A stretch of DNA of 64,000 nt from Bacilli bacterium (lineage in GTDB: Bacteria > Bacillota_I > Bacilli_A > RF39 > UBA660): positions 1 through 64,000 of the forward strand of contig JAFQES010000018.1 of assembly GCA_017398945.1 (NCBI GenBank), given 5' to 3'. The position numbers were made by a program, and so were the translations under genes. This document shows, piece after piece, positions 17,257 to 25,403 of this stretch. Each line of letters starts with the position of its first letter. Position 1 is the first letter of the stretch. Below the pieces are notes generated by a model. That model worked only from the letters and a program-made list of their open reading frames with translations. It did not search any database and was not told the origin of the DNA.

Positions 17257-17333
17257 GGCGATGTAGCTCAGCTGGCTAGAGCGACCGGTTCATACCCGGT
17301 AGGTCGGGGGTTCGATCCCCTCCGTCGCTACCA
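17257..17333 (+). tRNA. tRNA-Met (CAT), elongator type
   Basis: 77-base cloverleaf: acceptor GGCGATG pairs with CGTCGCT, D loop AGCTGGCTAGA, anticodon stem ACCGG/CCGGT around TTCATAC (anticodon CAT), T arm GGGGGTTCGATCCCC, and encoded ACCA. The paired first base and overall sequence fit elongator Met rather than the initiator. Confidence 0.93.
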
Positions 17334-17347
17334 AATTAAATTGAAAT

Positions 17348-17371
17348 GACTTTTTAAAAAGTCTTTTTTTT
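17348..17371. terminator. Terminator of tRNA-Met
   Basis: GACTTTTT/AAAAAGTC stem followed by eight T on the + strand. A-rich on the other side, so it may also serve the convergent 17386 gene. Confidence 0.65.
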
Positions 17372-17385
17372 ATTATCTAAAATTT

Positions 17386-17748
17386 CTATTTATTCATCTT
17401 CGTATCATATTCCGCTAATTTTTCTTCTGTCCATTTAGGAAGATTTTCTTTTAAAGGTTTAAATCCATTTTTAGATTCTAGCCCATTAATCTCTTCTCCA
17501 TTTTCTTTATAATCAATATTTTTTATTGACAATTTGAGTTGTTTAGAGTTTTCATCTTGTTCAATAATCTTACAATATATTTCTTCTCCTACAGAAACAT
17601 AATCATTTATATTTCTTACAAAATGAATTGTTATTTCTGAAATATGAATTAACCCATTATAATCATTATTTATTTTAACAAAGATACCATATTTTTCTAT
17701 CCCCGTTACTATACATTTAACTATTTCTCCTATTTCGTACTTCTTCAT
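17386..17748 (-). CDS. S1-domain RNA-binding protein (GSP13/YugI/CvfD-like)
   Basis: A 120-residue protein made of one S1 RNA-binding domain (residues 1-75: YEIGEIVKCIVTGIEKYGIF, LIHISEI, VGEEIYCKII, KQLKLSIK) plus a short C-terminal tail. Stand-alone S1 proteins of this size in Firmicutes (general stress protein 13, CvfD) associate with ribosomes or regulate translation. The tail ends KWTEEKLAEYDTKMNK. No operon partner; it converges with tRNA-Met. Confidence 0.85.
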   Translation of the reverse strand: MKKYEIGEIVKCIVTGIEKYGIFVKINNDYNGLIHISEITIHFVRNINDYVSVGEEIYCKIIEQDENSKQLKLSIKNIDYKENGEEINGLESKNGFKPLKENLPKWTEEKLAEYDTKMNK

Positions 17749-17821
17749 AAATATTCACCTATTAGTATTATAACATTTTTTTCTAAATTGATATATGGTA
17801 TAATTATAAAGGTGACAACAA

Positions 17822-18046
17822 ATGGTAGAAAAAATCAAAGAATTAATTGATGATTTAAGAATTTATTTAAATATTGATGGCGGAGACATTGAGTTTATTA
17901 AATATGAAGATAATATTTTATATGTCAAATTAACTGGAAATTGCGCTCATTGTATGTTACAAGATCAAACATTAAATGAAAATATTTTACAAGCTATTAA
18001 AGAAGAAGTTCCGGAGATAAAAGAAATTATAAACGTTGAGTTATAA
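17822..18046 (+). CDS. nfu: NifU C-terminal-domain Fe-S scaffold (Nfu/YutI-like)
   Basis: A 74-residue protein that is entirely the NifU-like C-terminal domain: LRIYLNIDGGDIEFIKYED near the start and the Cys pair in GNCAHCMLQDQTL (CxxC, residues ~41-44), which bridges an Fe-S cluster between two subunits. It should donate clusters to apo-proteins. AAAGGTG precedes the ATG. It is convergent with a YutH-like gene; nfu (yutI) and yutH are also neighbours in Bacillus subtilis. Confidence 0.9.
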   Translation: MVEKIKELIDDLRIYLNIDGGDIEFIKYEDNILYVKLTGNCAHCMLQDQTLNENILQAIKEEVPEIKEIINVEL

Positions 18047-18051
18047 TTTTT

Positions 18052-18981
18052 TTATTTTATTAACCAAGGTATTTTTTCAATCTCTATATGTTTATAAATT
18101 TCTAAATAAACTTCTTTTAGATATTGTTCAAAATCATTGACTTTATCTACAATATCTATTAAAGCTTCTTCTTCTAATTCTTCGTTCATGACTTTTTCAT
18201 AAACATCAAAATAATATGACGGAAACAATAATCTAGCATAAAACATTTGATAAGAATATTTACTCAAGTTTTTTATTTTTAAATAAGCTTTTGTTTCTTC
18301 TAAAGTTTCTTTAATTCCTTCTTTAAAAAACATCGATTTTAAATATTCAGCAACATCTCTTACTTCTAAATCAAATACAAAAGATAATGGATTAGCATAA
18401 TTTAACCATATATTCGGATAAAATATTCTTCGATGAGATAAAACTATTTTATCAACATTATAATCTAATGTTTCAGTTTTTTGCGTAGCATTATAATATA
18501 TAAGCGCATTTTCTGCCAAACCAATATAATAAGAAAAACTATTTATAATACCTTTTTTATTTTTTCCTAATTGTCTTATCTGATCTTCAAAATAATCGAT
18601 TTTAGCAGCCCACAGTTTTCCCCACTCATTGCGGTATAAATTAAATTTATTATTACTCAGACTCAACTTTGCGCCATTATCAACCAAATCAAATATATCA
18701 AGTTTATTTAACTCGTTTTTATTTATTTTTAACAAAACATAATTATCTTCACCAAAAGTTGATATCACATCATTAAACTTATTATAAATAATATCATGAC
18801 AATTTATACCTCTTTTTTTCATTTCTCTACTACAATAAATAATATCTTCTAGTTCTTTAGGATTTCGAGGTAAAAACACATAGTAGTATTTATTGTTATT
18901 ATAGTTAAAAACGGCATAATTTTTATAAACTTTTAAATCTTCTAAATTAAGATTATAATAATATTCAATCGATTGTTTCAT
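18052..18981 (-). CDS. YutH/CotS-like protein-kinase-fold protein
   Basis: A 309-residue protein resembling YutH, a spore-coat-associated member of the CotS kinase-like group. It has LSHRRIFYPNIWLNYANPLSFVFDLEVRDVAEYLK, shown here in outline only (residues ~185-220), at the place of the catalytic loop and metal-binding segment, and ends with IPWL like YutH. The usual HGD catalytic triad is not obvious, so kinase activity is doubtful. ATG 18981 was chosen over a GTG nine bases upstream because GTGAT lies four bases before it. Linkage with nfu, yutD and yunB supports the assignment. Confidence 0.6.
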   Translation of the reverse strand: MKQSIEYYYNLNLEDLKVYKNYAVFNYNNNKYYYVFLPRNPKELEDIIYCSREMKKRGINCHDIIYNKFNDVISTFGEDNYVLLKINKNELNKLDIFDLVDNGAKLSLSNNKFNLYRNEWGKLWAAKIDYFEDQIRQLGKNKKGIINSFSYYIGLAENALIYYNATQKTETLDYNVDKIVLSHRRIFYPNIWLNYANPLSFVFDLEVRDVAEYLKSMFFKEGIKETLEETKAYLKIKNLSKYSYQMFYARLLFPSYYFDVYEKVMNEELEEEALIDIVDKVNDFEQYLKEVYLEIYKHIEIEKIPWLIK

Positions 18982-19014
18982 AAATATCACTATTAAAGCT
19001 TATGCTAACAAGCC

Positions 19015-19040
19015 ATAAAAAAACCACATTTTTATGTGGT
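19015..19040 (-). terminator. Terminator of the 19042-19968 gene
   Basis: ACCACAT, AAAA loop, ATGTGGT then a T tract on the - strand. Confidence 0.75.
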
Positions 19041-19041
19041 A

Positions 19042-19968
19042 TTATTTATTTTTTAATTCAGTTTCGATCTTTGCAGCCAAAGCGTCAAACATGTTTTCAC
19101 AAGCTTGCATAAACATTGTTTTGCAATCATTAAAGTCTATTTTTGATTCTTGGTTTGTTTGAGCAGTAGTCGTTGCCATAATTGGTGTTTTTTCTATTGC
19201 CGGTTCTACAACTGGTTGCGCTTCTATTACCGGTGCAACAACAGGTTCTGCTACAGTTGGCTCAGAAATCATAGGATCCGCTAAGACCGGGGATATTTCT
19301 TGAGTTTGAGAAGAATTTAATCCTTCATTCATCAATGGATTTGTCATAACGGCATTATTTTCTAATACTGGTCCATTTTCAACAGGCGATTCGATTGACG
19401 CTGTGTTTTCTACTGATACTATCATGTCGTTCGCTATTGGTTCACTCGGATTTGAAACTGGCATAGCAATTTCAGCTTTCATAGGTTCATCACTAGCAAT
19501 ATCTGTTGCCATGTTTATCGGTTGTTCCCCTAACGAATCCTCTTCAGCGGCAGACATCGCAACAGGAGCAACTTCTGCTACAATGTTTGTTATTGGTGCA
19601 GATATTCCATTTACTTCATCTTCAACAACATATGAATTTTTTAATATATCAAACGATGCAACCGGCAATGTCAATTGAGTGTAATAAACTTCATCTGCTG
19701 GCAAATTCGTCGGAACAGAACTATATTCCATTTTTCCACCAGATATAATAGTTTTTAAATACGATTTAACTTGTTGCCATTCGTTTTGATCAACAATTTT
19801 AACAACTTTATCTCCAATTACTTTAGATACTAAAATAATAGGTAGTCCCATCGACCCAACACTTTCTGCATCTAAAATTAAGTAATTCGCCTCATTACTT
19901 TTAAAATAACTTATGACTGTTTTTTCTACTTCACTACCAGAAGGTAAAGAAAGTTTAAGTTTCGCCAT
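19042..19968 (-). CDS. Uncharacterised protein with Pro/Ala/Val/Glu-rich middle
   Basis: 308 residues in three parts: an ordered N-terminal domain of ~115 residues (AKLKLSLPSGSEVEKTVISY, ILDAESVGSMGLPIILVSKV), a ~140-residue low-complexity region rich in Pro, Val, Ala, Met and Glu with loose repeats (EPVVAPVIEAQPVVEPAIE), and a short helical C terminus (FMQACENMFDALAAKIETEL). There is no signal peptide or membrane helix. The low-complexity part has noticeably higher GC than its neighbours and creates spurious long frames on the other strand. I do not recognise a family. It lies in the yutH-yutD-yunB neighbourhood. Confidence 0.7.
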   Translation of the reverse strand: MAKLKLSLPSGSEVEKTVISYFKSNEANYLILDAESVGSMGLPIILVSKVIGDKVVKIVDQNEWQQVKSYLKTIISGGKMEYSSVPTNLPADEVYYTQLTLPVASFDILKNSYVVEDEVNGISAPITNIVAEVAPVAMSAAEEDSLGEQPINMATDIASDEPMKAEIAMPVSNPSEPIANDMIVSVENTASIESPVENGPVLENNAVMTNPLMNEGLNSSQTQEISPVLADPMISEPTVAEPVVAPVIEAQPVVEPAIEKTPIMATTTAQTNQESKIDFNDCKTMFMQACENMFDALAAKIETELKNK

Positions 19969-20073
19969 TTCAAATCCCTCTCTATTCTAAAAACAATTAT
20001 AACAAATGACATTTAACTTTTCAATATGATAATTTAATTTTTATAATAAAACAACAACAAATTAAATTATTTG

Positions 20074-20367
20074 TTATTTTTTATTGTCTTTAACTTTTTC
20101 TAATATAAACCATCTACACCCATAAGCGCAAAAACTATTTATATAATTTTCAACATTATCGATATCATTTATTTTTTTATAGTTCTTATTAGTTTTATTG
20201 TTAAATCCTTTCAAACGCAGCTTTCCGTAAGCCCAATCTCCAACTATATAATCAAAGTTATCAAAATAATCAGTTATTTTTTCCTCTAACACAGCATTTT
20301 CTAACGCATCCTTAACATTCTTTTTTATCTGATAAGTCATATTATTTATAACAATTTCTTTTTTCAT
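20074..20367 (-). CDS. yutD: YutD family protein
   Basis: A 97-residue protein with the family signature FDYIVGDWAYGKLRLKGF at residues ~39-56 and a conserved C-terminal FCAYGCRWFILEK. YutD is widespread in Bacilli and its biochemical function is not established. GAGGAAT precedes the ATG. It sits just downstream of yunB, in an area of conserved Bacillus gene neighbourhood (yutI, yutH, yutD, yunB). Confidence 0.85.
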   Translation of the reverse strand: MKKEIVINNMTYQIKKNVKDALENAVLEEKITDYFDNFDYIVGDWAYGKLRLKGFNNKTNKNYKKINDIDNVENYINSFCAYGCRWFILEKVKDNKK

Positions 20368-20400
20368 ATTTATTCCTCATTTACAAAAATAATTATATCA

Positions 20401-21087
20401 TTAATCATCCAAATTCACATCATAAATTTTACTACTAGTTTCATAAGTTGTACCATAAAAACTAGGTACTTTACCATTTATAAAAAAAGTTGATATTAAT
20501 ATTTCATAATTAGTTTTAAGTTTCTCATAAGTCATTGGAACAATAACTTGCTCTGTTATGTCGAGGGTAACATATACTTCTGCTAAAACATTATTTAAGC
20601 CATAATTAGTCATTTTAGTTTTTATATTAGTTAAAACATTACCAATCACTGAAACTTTTACCGGAATCTTTGGCCCTAAATTATTTAAAAACATTGAACT
20701 ACTAGCCATTCCAACCGGAATATTTAAAATAATGCCTTCGCTATGCATTATATTATCTTCTTCCAATACATTAGTAATTTCATCAACGATAGTATAAATA
20801 GCATTTAAATCATACTCAGCAAAAACTATTTCATTATTAGCATTTTTAGTTAGCTTAAGTAAATTAGTTAAATCCACCTTTCTTAATCTTTCTCCAACAT
20901 TATTATTTATAAGTGAATAAACCTCATTATTTGCTCCTATTTTTGCTATTTCGATCATCTTAGGAGTTATCTTTTCAGAAAAATAATACAACAAAAAAAC
21001 AGCATTTACAACAATAATAAAAAATATAATAAACATTATATTAATTTTCTTTTTTGCTTTTTTGGCAATAAACTGTTTTCTTTTCAT
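20401..21087 (-). CDS. yunB: Sporulation protein YunB
   Basis: 228 residues with an N-terminal membrane helix (about 16-36) and an extracytoplasmic domain. Family features: VGMASSSMFLNNLGPKIPVK, KMTNYGLNNVLAEVYVTLDI and VPMTYEKLKTNYEI. YunB is a mother-cell sporulation protein of Bacillus needed for efficient spore formation; its mechanism is unknown. It is one of the clearest sporulation markers in the window. The ribosome site is weak, and a terminator of the upstream gene lies just before it. Confidence 0.85.
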   Translation of the reverse strand: MKRKQFIAKKAKKKINIMFIIFFIIVVNAVFLLYYFSEKITPKMIEIAKIGANNEVYSLINNNVGERLRKVDLTNLLKLTKNANNEIVFAEYDLNAIYTIVDEITNVLEEDNIMHSEGIILNIPVGMASSSMFLNNLGPKIPVKVSVIGNVLTNIKTKMTNYGLNNVLAEVYVTLDITEQVIVPMTYEKLKTNYEILISTFFINGKVPSFYGTTYETSSKIYDVNLDD

Positions 21088-21101
21088 AGTAATATATATG
21101 A

Positions 21102-21126
21102 AAAAAAATCATATAAATGATTTTTC
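21102..21126 (-). terminator. Terminator of the 21126-21923 gene
   Basis: AAATCAT, loop, ATGATTT followed by a T tract on the - strand. Confidence 0.65.
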
Positions 21127-21923
21127 TAAAATAATCCTAAATCTAAGAAATGATTAAGCCCAAAAATTAAACCTATTACAATAAGGATAGTTAAAATTAC
21201 AACAACAATAATTATAATTGATTTATGAGAATTAACTTCCGCTTTTAAATCGTTAAAATCATCAAAGTCACTTTCGGTAAAATTAACTGAACTAGTATAA
21301 AAAGATTTATCCAAATCACTATTTACTTCTTTTTTTTCTAATATTGATTCTGCTTTAATCTCTTCTTTTTCAATTGGACTAGTAAGCTCCCCATCTCCTT
21401 TTAGATCAGTTAAAATATCAAGGGGATCAATATCTCCTTCTTTATTTTGAAGTTCCATCGCTGTAATCGTATTGATTAAATTCATTAAATTTTGTTCCGG
21501 TGTTTCTTCTTTTTCCTCTTTGTCAGCATCAATTTTTAAATTCTTTAAAATATCAAATTGGGTATCTCTAATCTTTTTTAATCTTTCTTTTTCATAATCG
21601 ACTTCTTTTTGTTCTTTCGCTTTTTCTAAAATAGCATTTATATCATACTCTTTCGTTTCATCAAAAGATTTTTCTTCTTCCGGCTCTGTTTCGATTCTAA
21701 TTGAACGTCTTTTGGGAGCTTCTTTATATTTCGTATCTAAAATCTTTTTTATTTTTTCAACATCAATGTTATTTTTAGCGTCTGATAAAACTGTTGCATT
21801 ACTAGATATTTCAAATTTATCTATTTCACTATTCGCAATTTCTTTATAAAGTTCTTGATTTCTTTCTGTTCTAGATTGACATTCTTCATGGTCATCATAA
21901 TATTTTTGCATTCTAGTAGCCAT
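21126..21923 (-). CDS. C-tail-anchored charged protein of unknown function
   Basis: 265 residues: a highly charged, mainly helical cytoplasmic part (many Glu, Lys, Asp) and a single membrane helix near the C terminus (HKSIIIIVVVILTILIVIGL). The N terminus MATRMQKYYDDHEECQSRT has a distinctive basic/acidic pattern. No catalytic motif seen. ATG 21923 was preferred to an upstream start because AAGGAG lies seven bases before it. It could be a scaffold or tethering protein; family not recognised. Confidence 0.7.
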   Translation of the reverse strand: MATRMQKYYDDHEECQSRTERNQELYKEIANSEIDKFEISSNATVLSDAKNNIDVEKIKKILDTKYKEAPKRRSIRIETEPEEEKSFDETKEYDINAILEKAKEQKEVDYEKERLKKIRDTQFDILKNLKIDADKEEKEETPEQNLMNLINTITAMELQNKEGDIDPLDILTDLKGDGELTSPIEKEEIKAESILEKKEVNSDLDKSFYTSSVNFTESDFDDFNDLKAEVNSHKSIIIIVVVILTILIVIGLIFGLNHFLDLGLF

Positions 21924-22032
21924 GATATCACTCCTTATATTAAATATAATAACATAGTTTGACATTTTTTAAAACTAATTTAATTGCTTTTTAGAAGTAT
22001 TATAGTATATAATTAATTTGGAGATGAAAAAA

Positions 22033-22347
22033 ATGAAAAATGTAATAGTTGATAAAGAAAAATGTATTGGATGTGGAGCTTGTATTGCTATTGATCCAGC
22101 TCACTTTGATTTTAGTGATGAAGGTTATTCAGAAGTAATTAGTAATAATAATTTAAATACTGATGAATTAAAAAATGCCATGGATTCTTGCCCTACTAAT
22201 GCTATTTATGGTAGCGATAAAGATTGTAAATGTGATGAAAGTTGCGATTGTGGATGTCAAAATGGTGAACCTTGCACTTGCGATAACAATTGCGAATGTG
22301 ACGAAGAATGCAATTGCGAAGGCTGCGATTGTTGTAAACACGAATAA
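22033..22347 (+). CDS. 4Fe-4S ferredoxin with metallothionein-like Cys-rich tail
   Basis: Residues 1-60 are a single-cluster ferredoxin: CIGCGACIAIDP supplies three ligands, and CPTNAI the fourth. It would be a small cytosolic electron carrier. From residue ~63 the protein changes to a tail of about 40 residues with 14 Cys in CxC and CxxxC spacings (DCKCDESCDCGC, PCTCDNNCECDEEC), rich in Asp/Glu/Asn and ending KHE, like a metallothionein. Tail function unknown; metal storage or delivery is a guess. ATG 22033 is nine bases after GGAG; an upstream in-frame ATG overlaps the ribosome site. Confidence 0.9.
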   Translation: MKNVIVDKEKCIGCGACIAIDPAHFDFSDEGYSEVISNNNLNTDELKNAMDSCPTNAIYGSDKDCKCDESCDCGCQNGEPCTCDNNCECDEECNCEGCDCCKHE

Positions 22348-22358
22348 TTTAGCAAACT

Positions 22359-22386
22359 AAAAGAGAAAATCATTTCTCTTTTTTTG
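22359..22386. terminator. Bidirectional terminator after the ferredoxin gene
   Basis: AAAGAGAAA and TTTCTCTTT arms around ATCA, with T tract on the + strand and A tract opposite, between convergent genes. Confidence 0.7.
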
Positions 22387-22972
22387 TAGTCGTATATTTT
22401 CTACTTAACCTAATTAAATCTTTAGTTGTATTAGCATATTTAGAATTAGAATTCTTTAGACAATCTAACTTTTTTAACTTTTCATAATAACATAATATAT
22501 TCTTTAAAGCTAATAATAAAGAAATTTTACCACTTATAGAAATAAACTGAGGATGAGAAAAGATTGTTTCGTAATTGTCTAGTACAATTTGCTTATTATC
22601 TTCATTTATCATTATAGAAGATATAAATATGGCAATAGCAGCATATAATCCACATAATACTGCCCAACCTTTGGTATTTTCTACATCATTTTCCAAATCA
22701 GCAATAATAAAATTTGTTTTTATATTAATATCTTTAAATTTTTCTAAAGGTTCCACTTTTATTTTTAATAAAGTCAATTTATCATCCATATAAAATTTAT
22801 TTAAAATTATTTCATTGTCAATTATAAAATCATCTGGCAAAATTAATTCAAACAATGGACAATCACAATAAATAGTTTTTAGGTCACTATCAATATCGTT
22901 TACTAAGTTAGTAATTATTTTTATATTGGGATTTAAAATTTGTAAATTATCTATAAATTCTTGTAAATCCAT
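22370..22972 (-). CDS. Tandem-paralogue family protein A (shortest member)
   Basis: 200 residues. The N terminus (LQILNPNIKI, ELILPDDF, VEPLEKFKDI) shares the pattern LNPgIxIxxg...LPxxy...PLxxxxxg with the next two genes, so the three are paralogues in tandem. It has one copy of that domain, a short hydrophobic region (WAVLCGLYAAIAIFISSIMI, about 103-122) and a basic helical tail ending LIRLSRKYTTTKKEK, similar to LQKLSRKNTQIK of its neighbour. Probably membrane-associated. Family not recognised; no enzyme motif seen. Confidence 0.65.
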   Translation of the reverse strand: MDLQEFIDNLQILNPNIKIITNLVNDIDSDLKTIYCDCPLFELILPDDFIIDNEIILNKFYMDDKLTLLKIKVEPLEKFKDINIKTNFIIADLENDVENTKGWAVLCGLYAAIAIFISSIMINEDNKQIVLDNYETIFSHPQFISISGKISLLLALKNILCYYEKLKKLDCLKNSNSKYANTTKDLIRLSRKYTTTKKEK

Positions 22973-22979
22973 TATAGTC

Positions 22980-23912
22980 CTATTTGATTTGAGTATTTTT
23001 TCTACTTAACTTTTGTAAGTCTTTAGTAGTTAACTTTTCTTGATTATATAAATTTTCTAGTTGAAAACTTTTTATTCCCGCTTTTATCGAACAAATTACT
23101 GAAGAAGTTAACAAAACTGGTCTAGCCACTCCGCAAACAACAGCCGGTCCATTAATCTCAAAATGTCGATTAATTACAGTACCATTTATTTCAAGTATCT
23201 CTTTGCAAAAAGTAACATTATCTAAGTCTGGCACGAGCGATAAAATAAACCCTATTATAGAAGGCAAAGCCACTAACATCAAGTTTAGTTTTTTAGTTTC
23301 TAATTCTTTAATTTTTTTTCTTCTATCCCAAGACTCTAACATCTTTTTATCAATTATATATTGCTCTGCATTATTAAAAGCTAAATCATACATACTTTCT
23401 AAAGAATTATAACCTTTGTACTCTATATAATTTTTTAATTGAACATTCATAACTTCTCTTGTATCAGCACAAGAAAATTGCAAATTATCATTCGAATAAT
23501 TTACAAAATCCGGTAAGACTATATTTCCAAGATTACCAGATAAAAGTTGACGATAATATATATTATTATCAGCAAAATAAATAATTAAATCTGGATTTAG
23601 TTTTTGTATAATTATCGCTAATTCTTTAGAATTATTAACCGTAACATCAGGACTTATTTCAGAATTAGGAAGCACATGTCCAACATTAATATTTTTTAAT
23701 GGTTCAAAACACACTACAACAGTATTATTATATCTAATTACGCCCAGATCATCTGCTGTATAACCTTCAGGTAAAACTATTTTTTTAGGATCACCAGAAC
23801 TAAAAATTCTTTGTTTCGCATTTGGATCATATTTAGGATCACCAAAACGAAGTTCTATTCCAGGGTTTAATTTATATAATTCATAAACTAAGTATTTTAA
23901 ATTTTTTTGCAT
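22980..23912 (-). CDS. Tandem-paralogue family protein B
   Basis: 310 residues with two degenerate copies of an ~80-residue N-terminal module: LYKLNPGIELRFGDPKYD...KIVLPEGY and IIQKLNPDLIIYFADNN...NIVLPDFV. After these come a hydrophobic segment (MLVALPSIIGFILSLV) and a second near residue 270 (VVCGVARPVLLTSSVICSI), then the tail LQKLSRKNTQIK shared with paralogue A. Eight bases separate it from paralogue A, so co-transcription is likely. It is likely a membrane protein with a cytoplasmic N-terminal β-rich part. Not recognised. Confidence 0.65.
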   Translation of the reverse strand: MQKNLKYLVYELYKLNPGIELRFGDPKYDPNAKQRIFSSGDPKKIVLPEGYTADDLGVIRYNNTVVVCFEPLKNINVGHVLPNSEISPDVTVNNSKELAIIIQKLNPDLIIYFADNNIYYRQLLSGNLGNIVLPDFVNYSNDNLQFSCADTREVMNVQLKNYIEYKGYNSLESMYDLAFNNAEQYIIDKKMLESWDRRKKIKELETKKLNLMLVALPSIIGFILSLVPDLDNVTFCKEILEINGTVINRHFEINGPAVVCGVARPVLLTSSVICSIKAGIKSFQLENLYNQEKLTTKDLQKLSRKNTQIK

Positions 23913-23973
23913 AATATCGGCCTTTCACAAAATATTGTCATTATTATCGCATAAACAAAAATGCATATCAACA

Positions 23974-23997
23974 AAAAAATCCTATTCGATTAGGATT
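23974..23997 (-). terminator. Terminator of the 23990-24220 gene
   Basis: AATCCTA, loop, TAGGATT plus a seven-T tract on the - strand, overlapping the end of the coding frame. Confidence 0.65.
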
Positions 23998-24220
23998 TCT
24001 TCGTATTTTCTATTTCATATAGTTTTAATAATTCAACAATTATATTTTCATCAACTACTTCATCTAATCCATTTTCATTATCATAAGAGCAAAACATGGT
24101 ATTAGTATAATCACTTTGATCAATTAAGAAAATATAATTAATATTTTTAAGCAGCGTAGAAAAAACAACAGAATATTTTTTATTATCATCTAATGTTAAT
24201 ACATTACCTACTTCTAGCAT
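23990..24220 (-). CDS. Small DUF1292/YrzB-like protein
   Basis: 76 residues: MLEVGNVLTLDDNKKYSVVF, then NYIFLIDQSD and an acidic C-terminal half ending VVELLKLYEIEN-like. The arrangement (short β-rich start, 'YxFLxD', acidic helix) resembles DUF1292 proteins such as YrzB, whose function is unknown; the match is weak. A GGAG site precedes the ATG. Its start overlaps the end of paralogue C by 17 bases, so it is the second gene of that operon. Confidence 0.6.
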   Translation of the reverse strand: MLEVGNVLTLDDNKKYSVVFSTLLKNINYIFLIDQSDYTNTMFCSYDNENGLDEVVDENIIVELLKLYEIENTKKS

Positions 24221-25295
24221 CGTTATCTTCTCCTTTTATTAAACTTTCATCATATGCATCATTTAAATTTTGAATTTGATTTTCTATTTTATGATATTCT
24301 CTTGTTCTTCTAAAATATCTTGCCATAAATAATGATGCACTTGCAGTTAAAACGTTTGAGATTGGTCCCATATCTATAAATGTTTGAGCAAATCCTTCCC
24401 AAGAAGATAGCATTTGTTCAACTGAAACCATTATATTAGCATCATGTAATAAAGCTGCACCAGCGGCTGCCATAATACATGCACCAGCCATAACAGCATT
24501 ACGTCCTCTTCTACTAGCCGCTTGGTCTAATTCTTTTTCCTTAGCTACAATTGTAAAGTGTCTACCTTTTATTCTATCCGGATTCGATCTATGTTGATCA
24601 GCAATATTTTGAATTCCAGCCTTGATATGATTACTCATTTCTTCGTAACGCTCATCAATTACTTCAAAAATAGCTGGTCTTGATTTTTTTTCTTCAACTT
24701 TTTCTTCGTATCCAATTCCACGCATTCTATCTAAATCTGCTTGATGTCTTAGCTCATAATCCGTATCATAATCAATTAAAGTAATAGCATCTTTTTCTAA
24801 GTTATACTCTTTAGCAGAACAAAAAGTATTCGTAGCAATACTACCCTCACCAAAATATGTTCTATGCTCGATAAAACCATTGCGATAATAATAATCTTTA
24901 GGAAAAACAACCTTTTTTAATGGGATTGGAGATACAATTGTTTTTTGATAATGTGGATCTAATCCTATTTGAACTCCTGGATTTAATTCTATTAATGCTA
25001 CTGCAAGCTCCTGAACACTTGAAATTTTTTTATTTTCATGTACATCAACTGGTGGATAAGTAACCCCTAATTTCATTTCGTTTAACGGACTAACTTTAAT
25101 ATCTAATTCGTATGACATATTAATAATATGATTACCTTCTAAGTAACAATCTCCTGGCAAATTAAGTTCACTTATATCTTTTTCACAAAAGATTCTTTCT
25201 TTAGCCTCATCATCATATAACTGACACCCAACTCTTATTTCGATTCCTCGATTCAAAGTTCGTAATTTATTAATAAATATATTAAATTCATTCAT
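24204..25295 (-). CDS. Tandem-paralogue family protein C (longest member)
   Basis: 363 residues and the same two N-terminal modules as paralogue B: LRTLNRGIEIRVGCQLYDDEA...LNLPGDCY and LIELNPGVQIGLDPHY...KVVFPKDYY, each followed by a PLxEMKLG-type segment or an aromatic stretch. A charged helical linker (about 190-265) leads to two hydrophobic segments (AVMAGACIMAAAGAALL, NVLTASASLFMARYF) and a basic tail. AAGGAG precedes the ATG. The C-terminal part differs from A and B in length but is also helical and membrane-like. Function unknown. Confidence 0.65.
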   Translation of the reverse strand: MNEFNIFINKLRTLNRGIEIRVGCQLYDDEAKERIFCEKDISELNLPGDCYLEGNHIINMSYELDIKVSPLNEMKLGVTYPPVDVHENKKISSVQELAVALIELNPGVQIGLDPHYQKTIVSPIPLKKVVFPKDYYYRNGFIEHRTYFGEGSIATNTFCSAKEYNLEKDAITLIDYDTDYELRHQADLDRMRGIGYEEKVEEKKSRPAIFEVIDERYEEMSNHIKAGIQNIADQHRSNPDRIKGRHFTIVAKEKELDQAASRRGRNAVMAGACIMAAAGAALLHDANIMVSVEQMLSSWEGFAQTFIDMGPISNVLTASASLFMARYFRRTREYHKIENQIQNLNDAYDESLIKGEDNDARSR

Positions 25296-25379
25296 AATAT
25301 CTTGCTCCTTATATTTTTATTATACCAAATTACACTATATTCAACATCACTATTTACACATATATACAACTTTTTACAT

Positions 25380-25403
25380 CAAAAAAAGATGACTAATCAT
25401 CTA
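25380..25403 (-). terminator. Terminator after rluB
   Basis: AGATGA, TTAG loop, TCATCT followed by seven T on the - strand. Confidence 0.7.

Noticed and set aside
19403-19748. Two + strand ORFs of 80-91 residues
   Set aside because: They lie opposite the Pro/Ala/Val-rich part of the 19042-19968 gene, where biased codons keep other frames open; no ribosome sites.
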